Below, piece after piece: positions 6,793 through 10,490 of a stretch of DNA of 10,490 bases. Numbering within the stretch: the stretch's first letter is position 1; every line of letters begins with the position of its first letter. Below the pieces are notes generated by a model that did no database searches, was not told where the DNA came from, and was given only the letters and a program-made list of their open reading frames with translations. The translations under genes and the position numbers were made by a program. This DNA is from Bacteroidota bacterium (GTDB lineage: Bacteria > Bacteroidota > Bacteroidia > AKYH767-A > CANKSK01), in the NCBI GenBank assembly GCA_947485425.1, contig CANKSK010000019.1, positions 1 through 10,490 on the forward strand, read 5' to 3'.

Positions 6793-7614
6793 ATGTTGCG
6801 TAAAATATCTTTCATCCCCATTCTGTTTATGGTATTTGGCCATGTGGCACAGGCACAAATACAAGTGGAAGATAATACTGAGATCGATTTACAAGCGGGA
6901 GAATTTAGGGATACGGCGCACCAAACAAGAATATTATTGATTCCTTTTGAAAAATCAATGTATAATTCGGATGCAGACCGAGAAATGATGAGTGCATCGG
7001 AAATCAATTATGAACAATTGGTATATAAATTCAGATATGCCCTCATGATTATGCTTAGGAATCGGGTTTCACCGTATTATGAAACCAAAAATCTGATAGA
7101 AGATCCGGTAAGAGATTCCGTACATTATTTAGCAAAACTATATCAGTCGATAGGCTATAAAAGCGTTAACTACAATGAAACCAAGATAAAAATAGAAAAG
7201 GTTTCCACTAAAAAAATATTGAAGGGACAGCTCTCCATACCACAAAATGACAATGAAAAAATAACCAAGGCTGTGGTGAACATTCCATCCATCCTTGAAT
7301 TTATAAATAGTGAATTGGGAAGTGATTTATTTGTGTTTATCAGTATGTTTGAGATTAAGAATGATTTATCAGATTATACCGAAGTAGGAACTAATAATTA
7401 CAAAAGAACATTAAAGATACATTTCAATATCATTAACCTCAACGGCAAGGAAGTAGCGCAGGATATTGCGAAAATTAACTTTCCATCGAAGTTAAATAAC
7501 ATAGATGATATCATCAAAAAAACCTTTCCTGATTTGTGTGATCAGATTTTAATGAAGATACCACAACCCAAAACCATCAAAAAGAAAATATTTAGAACGA
7601 AAACAGATGAGTAA
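6793..7614 (+). CDS. unrecognised secreted protein, 273 residues
   Basis: I do not recognise the family. The ATG at 6793, 5 bp after the rseP stop, gives a classic Sec signal peptide: a short basic start (MLRK), a hydrophobic core, and a probable cleavage after A21 (HVAQA|QIQ). There is no lipobox cysteine. A TTG nine codons upstream would lie inside rseP and spoil the signal peptide, so I reject it. The mature protein has a strand-like RILLIPFE segment (46-53), a long helical middle beginning INYEQLVYKFRYALMIMLRN, and a late strand region (LKIHFNIINLNGKEV). This order loosely resembles periplasmic TolB-N or CsgG-type domains, but that is only a guess. The tail is basic. It overlaps the aldehyde dehydrogenase gene by 8 bp, so translation is probably coupled. 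Confidence 0.85.
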   Translation: MLRKISFIPILFMVFGHVAQAQIQVEDNTEIDLQAGEFRDTAHQTRILLIPFEKSMYNSDADREMMSASEINYEQLVYKFRYALMIMLRNRVSPYYETKNLIEDPVRDSVHYLAKLYQSIGYKSVNYNETKIKIEKVSTKKILKGQLSIPQNDNEKITKAVVNIPSILEFINSELGSDLFVFISMFEIKNDLSDYTEVGTNNYKRTLKIHFNIINLNGKEVAQDIAKINFPSKLNNIDDIIKKTFPDLCDQILMKIPQPKTIKKKIFRTKTDE

Positions 7615-9157
7615 AGAATTTAATTTTGACATCAGCCAATTGCTAAAGACTTTGGGAATTGATTCTATCAATAAAGGGGCTTGTACAGGAACCGAATGGA
7701 TGGATACACAGGGAGAGCTATTATCCTCTTATTCCTCCGCAGATGGAAGCTTAATTGCACAAATCAAACAGGCACAGACAGCTGATTATGAAAAAATTGT
7801 TCTGAAAGCTGGAGAGGCTTTTCAGGAATGGAGATTGGTTCCAGCGCCGAAAAGGGGTGAAATCGTTCGACAAATTGGCGATGAGCTCAGAAAATATAAA
7901 GAGCCCTTGGGTCAACTGGTTAGTTACGAGATGGGTAAAATTTATCAAGAAGGACTGGGAGAAGTTCAAGAGATGATTGATATCTGTGACTTTGCGGTAG
8001 GATTGTCCAGACAGCTTTATGGATTGACGATGCATTCAGAAAGAAGCAATCACCGCATGTATGAGCAGTACCATCCCTTGGGAATAGTGGGTGTAATTAC
8101 GGCTTTTAATTTTCCTGTGGCGGTATGGGCATGGAATGCCATGCTGGCAATGGTTTGCGGAGATACTGTCATTTGGAAGCCTTCGTCTAAAACCATGTTG
8201 TGTTCATTAGCCGTTCACAATATTGTCTCGGGTGTTCTAGAAAAAAACAATTTACCCGAAGGTATATTAAACTTGGTAGCAGCAGGGTCTTCATCAGTAG
8301 GTGATGAATTTCTTTCAGATAAAAGAATTCCTTTGATTTCTGCTACAGGATCTACCAGGTTGGGAAAAAGAGTAGCGAAAATTGTGGGAGAGCGCTTGGG
8401 AAGAACCTTATTGGAATTGGGTGGAAACAATGCGATTATTGTGAGTCAGCATGCTGATTTGGAATTGGCCTTGCGTGCCACTGTATTTGGAGCGGTGGGT
8501 ACTTGTGGTCAGAGATGTACCTCCACCAGGAGACTGATTATTCATGAATCCATTTATGATAACTTCTGCAAAAGACTGACAGAAGCCTATTCTCATATTC
8601 GTATAGGTCACCCATTGGATACGGATACATTGGTAGGACCTTTGATAGATCAAAATGCGGTAAAAGATTTTCTACATGCCATAGAAGAAGTAAAAAAATC
8701 TGGAGGCAACATTTTATGTGGAGGTGAAGTGATGGAAGGACCTGCCTATTCATCGGGATGTTATGTAAAACCTTGCATTGCAGAGGTTCAAAACGAATTT
8801 CAAATTGTTCAGGAAGAGACATTCGCTCCCATCTTATATGTGATGAAATACGCGACGATGGAAGAAGCTATTGCCATGCATAACAATGTACCACAGGGCT
8901 TGTCATCATCGATATTTTCAACACATATACAAGAAACTGAAATGTTTTTATCAACAGCAGGTTCAGATTGTGGTATTGCCAATGTGAATATAGGAACCTC
9001 AGGAGCAGAAATAGGGGGAGCCTTTGGGGGAGAAAAAGAAACCGGAGGAGGAAGAGAATCCGGTTCAGATGCTTGGAAGATTTATATGCGCCGACAAACC
9101 AATACCATCAACTATGGTAAAGACCTTCCTTTGGCGCAAGGAATCCAATTTATGTAA
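7607..9157 (+). CDS. amaB: ALDH7-family aldehyde dehydrogenase (aminoadipate-semialdehyde / piperidine-6-carboxylate dehydrogenase type)
   Basis: This NAD-dependent aldehyde dehydrogenase is of the antiquitin (ALDH7) family. Members oxidise alpha-aminoadipate semialdehyde, in equilibrium with piperidine-6-carboxylate, to alpha-aminoadipate in lysine breakdown. The catalytic residues are in place: N168 (AFNFP), E270 (LLELGG) and nucleophile C304 (GQRCTS). The family is marked by NIGTSGAEIGGAFGGEKETG, RESGSDAWKIYMRRQTNTINY and the C-terminal LPLAQGI. The 516-residue length is normal. The ATG lies in the last codons of the secreted-protein gene (8-bp overlap), so it is probably the last gene of the dxr-rseP operon. 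No other lysine-catabolic gene is in the window, so the substrate is assigned by family only. The symbol is by family resemblance and could be too specific. Confidence 0.93.
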   Translation: MSKEFNFDISQLLKTLGIDSINKGACTGTEWMDTQGELLSSYSSADGSLIAQIKQAQTADYEKIVLKAGEAFQEWRLVPAPKRGEIVRQIGDELRKYKEPLGQLVSYEMGKIYQEGLGEVQEMIDICDFAVGLSRQLYGLTMHSERSNHRMYEQYHPLGIVGVITAFNFPVAVWAWNAMLAMVCGDTVIWKPSSKTMLCSLAVHNIVSGVLEKNNLPEGILNLVAAGSSSVGDEFLSDKRIPLISATGSTRLGKRVAKIVGERLGRTLLELGGNNAIIVSQHADLELALRATVFGAVGTCGQRCTSTRRLIIHESIYDNFCKRLTEAYSHIRIGHPLDTDTLVGPLIDQNAVKDFLHAIEEVKKSGGNILCGGEVMEGPAYSSGCYVKPCIAEVQNEFQIVQEETFAPILYVMKYATMEEAIAMHNNVPQGLSSSIFSTHIQETEMFLSTAGSDCGIANVNIGTSGAEIGGAFGGEKETGGGRESGSDAWKIYMRRQTNTINYGKDLPLAQGIQFM

Positions 9158-9165
9158 AGGTTTGG

Positions 9166-10490
9166 CTATTTATCGAGTTCAGGAAATCTATTTCTCCAAG
9201 CTTCATTAAAAGATAGGGGTGCAAATTCAGGCAATTCACGTTCAGGCCCCCAATTCTTTTTGAAGAGTTTATCAAGAAAGAATTTTTTGATACTGATTTT
9301 CCTATTCATTTTTACCCTGCTGAGCATACTTTTTTTCCAGAAAAAAAAGATTAATTTTTCATAACGGCTAACCATTCCGGCACTAACGGCATCTTTTCTA
9401 GAATAGAGCAGGAGTTTATGCAGATCAATTTTCACCGGGCAAACATCGGTACACTTACCACATAGGGTAGAAGCATAACTCAGGTGCTTATATTCTTTGA
9501 GTCCGTATTTATGAGGCATTAATACAGAACCAATAGGGCCCATTGCTTCAGGCCCATAGGCATGTCCCCCTGAAAATTTATAGACGGGGCATACGTTCAA
9601 ACAAGCCCCACAGCGAATACATGACAAAGCCTGACGTTGTTCGGCAGACTCCAACACATTTGTACGACCATTGTCCAACAATATGACATACATTTCTTCC
9701 GGACCATCTGCTTCAGCGGCTTTTTTGGGACCTGTAAGAATGTGGTTTAAAGAGGTCAAATTCTGATTGGTACCATGAGAAGAAAGCAGGGGAAGAAAAA
9801 GATGCAAGTCATTCAGAGAAGGAATCACTTTTTCGATACCGGCCACCACGATATGAATTTTGGGGTATGAAGCCGTTAAAATGGCATTGCCTTCATTTTC
9901 GGTAATACAAACAGAACCCGTATCGGCAGCGAGAAAATTGGCCCCGGTAATACCTGCGTTGGCAGACATAAATTTATTTTTCATCACATTGCGCACGAGG
10001 GCGACAATGGCTTCAGGATTTTCGGTATTGGCGGAGGGAAAATCTTCCGAAAATATTTCCTTTACTTCTGCAAAGGATTTATGAAGCGCAGGCATAATCA
10101 TGTGAAAGGCCGGTTCATTAGACCTTTGTTGGATGTAATCCCCTAAATCCGTTTCAACACATTCTACCTTCGCAGAACGGAGGGACTCTTTTAAATTGAT
10201 TTCATCGGAGGCTACGGATTTTGATTTAACAACCAGATCCACATCAGCTTTTTTCAAGATAGAAATGATGGTAGCCATGGCTTCTTCGGCATTAACAGCC
10301 CAGATTACTTTACCGCCAGCTTTGATAAAGTTGGCTTCAAATTCCAAAAGATACTCATCCAATTTGGCATGCGTTTTCCATTTCAAAAGGGAGGCGCGTC
10401 TTTTCGCCACATCAACGTTTTCAAATTGATGGGTAGCAGATTCTGAGGAGGTTATTTTATTTCCTAAAACATCCTGAATTCTTTTGTGGC
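9166..10490 (-). CDS. lutB: lactate utilisation iron-sulfur protein LutB (5' end outside window)
   Basis: LutB works with LutA and LutC in oxidising L-lactate to pyruvate in the cytoplasm. The visible 440 codons contain a LUD domain (KVIWAVNAEEA through TGSVCITENEGN and onward). Two ferredoxin-like cysteine sets follow: CIRCGACLNVCP (coded at 9586-9621) and CGKCTDVCP (9436-9462). A basic C-terminal region ends at TAG. The GTG at 10408-10410 is not the start: the frame stays open to the right edge with family-like sequence (DEYLLEFEANF is preceded by KRRASLLKWKTHAK and at least 26 more codons), so the N-terminus is truncated by the window. It converges on the aldehyde dehydrogenase with 8 bp between stops. 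lutC does not follow it; lutA, if linked, must lie to the right. Confidence 0.94.
   Translation of the reverse strand, partial: HKRIQDVLGNKITSSESATHQFENVDVAKRRASLLKWKTHAKLDEYLLEFEANFIKAGGKVIWAVNAEEAMATIISILKKADVDLVVKSKSVASDEINLKESLRSAKVECVETDLGDYIQQRSNEPAFHMIMPALHKSFAEVKEIFSEDFPSANTENPEAIVALVRNVMKNKFMSANAGITGANFLAADTGSVCITENEGNAILTASYPKIHIVVAGIEKVIPSLNDLHLFLPLLSSHGTNQNLTSLNHILTGPKKAAEADGPEEMYVILLDNGRTNVLESAEQRQALSCIRCGACLNVCPVYKFSGGHAYGPEAMGPIGSVLMPHKYGLKEYKHLSYASTLCGKCTDVCPVKIDLHKLLLYSRKDAVSAGMVSRYEKLIFFFWKKSMLSRVKMNRKISIKKFFLDKLFKKNWGPERELPEFAPLSFNEAWRNRFPELDK

Noticed and set aside
9166..10410. LutB beginning at the GTG at 10408-10410
   Set aside because: The frame is open for 26 more codons to the window edge, and the family has extra N-terminal sequence. 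The GTG is an internal Val and the gene is cut by the edge.

Overview
The window looks like an ordinary chromosomal segment of a Bacteroidota bacterium. The base composition is AT-rich, Shine-Dalgarno sequences are weak or absent, and several gene starts are preceded by the TAnnTTTG type of -7 element used in that phylum. The RseP, MnmG, desaturase and ALDH7 proteins also have a Bacteroidota look. I cannot name the genus. I see no phage, insertion sequence, CRISPR array, tRNA or rRNA.

Left part (1-4000), all on the minus strand. mnmG (tRNA wobble-uridine modification) ends in a probable intrinsic terminator that overlaps its stop codon. Upstream of mnmG, in a 269-bp gap, lie two identical 16-bp copies of the ParB-binding centromere site parS, 69 bp apart. 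parS next to mnmG (gidA) suggests that this segment lies near the replication origin. Further upstream is a tight three-gene set: a YtxH-type small membrane protein, a phage-holin-III-like two-helix membrane protein, and an unrecognised 103-residue protein overlapping it by 8 bp. Before these comes an acyl-CoA/lipid desaturase.

Centre (3996-4276): a divergent 281-bp control region with a candidate promoter facing each way. A short inverted repeat sits beside the -33 element of the desaturase promoter.

Right part (4277-9157), plus strand: a compact run of dxr (MEP isoprenoid pathway, TTG start), rseP (site-2 intramembrane protease), an unrecognised secreted protein and an ALDH7-family aldehyde dehydrogenase. 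Spacings are 21 bp, 5 bp and an 8-bp overlap, so this is very probably one operon. dxr and rseP are envelope and isoprenoid housekeeping genes. The secreted protein and the dehydrogenase are less expected companions.

Right edge: lutB (iron-sulfur subunit of L-lactate oxidation) converges on the dehydrogenase with only 8 bp between stop codons. It runs off the window at its 5' end.

No clear new biological system is visible. The points most worth following are the paired parS sites, the secreted protein coupled to rseP, the YtxH/holin-like/unknown trio, and the desaturase whose third histidine box begins with Gln.
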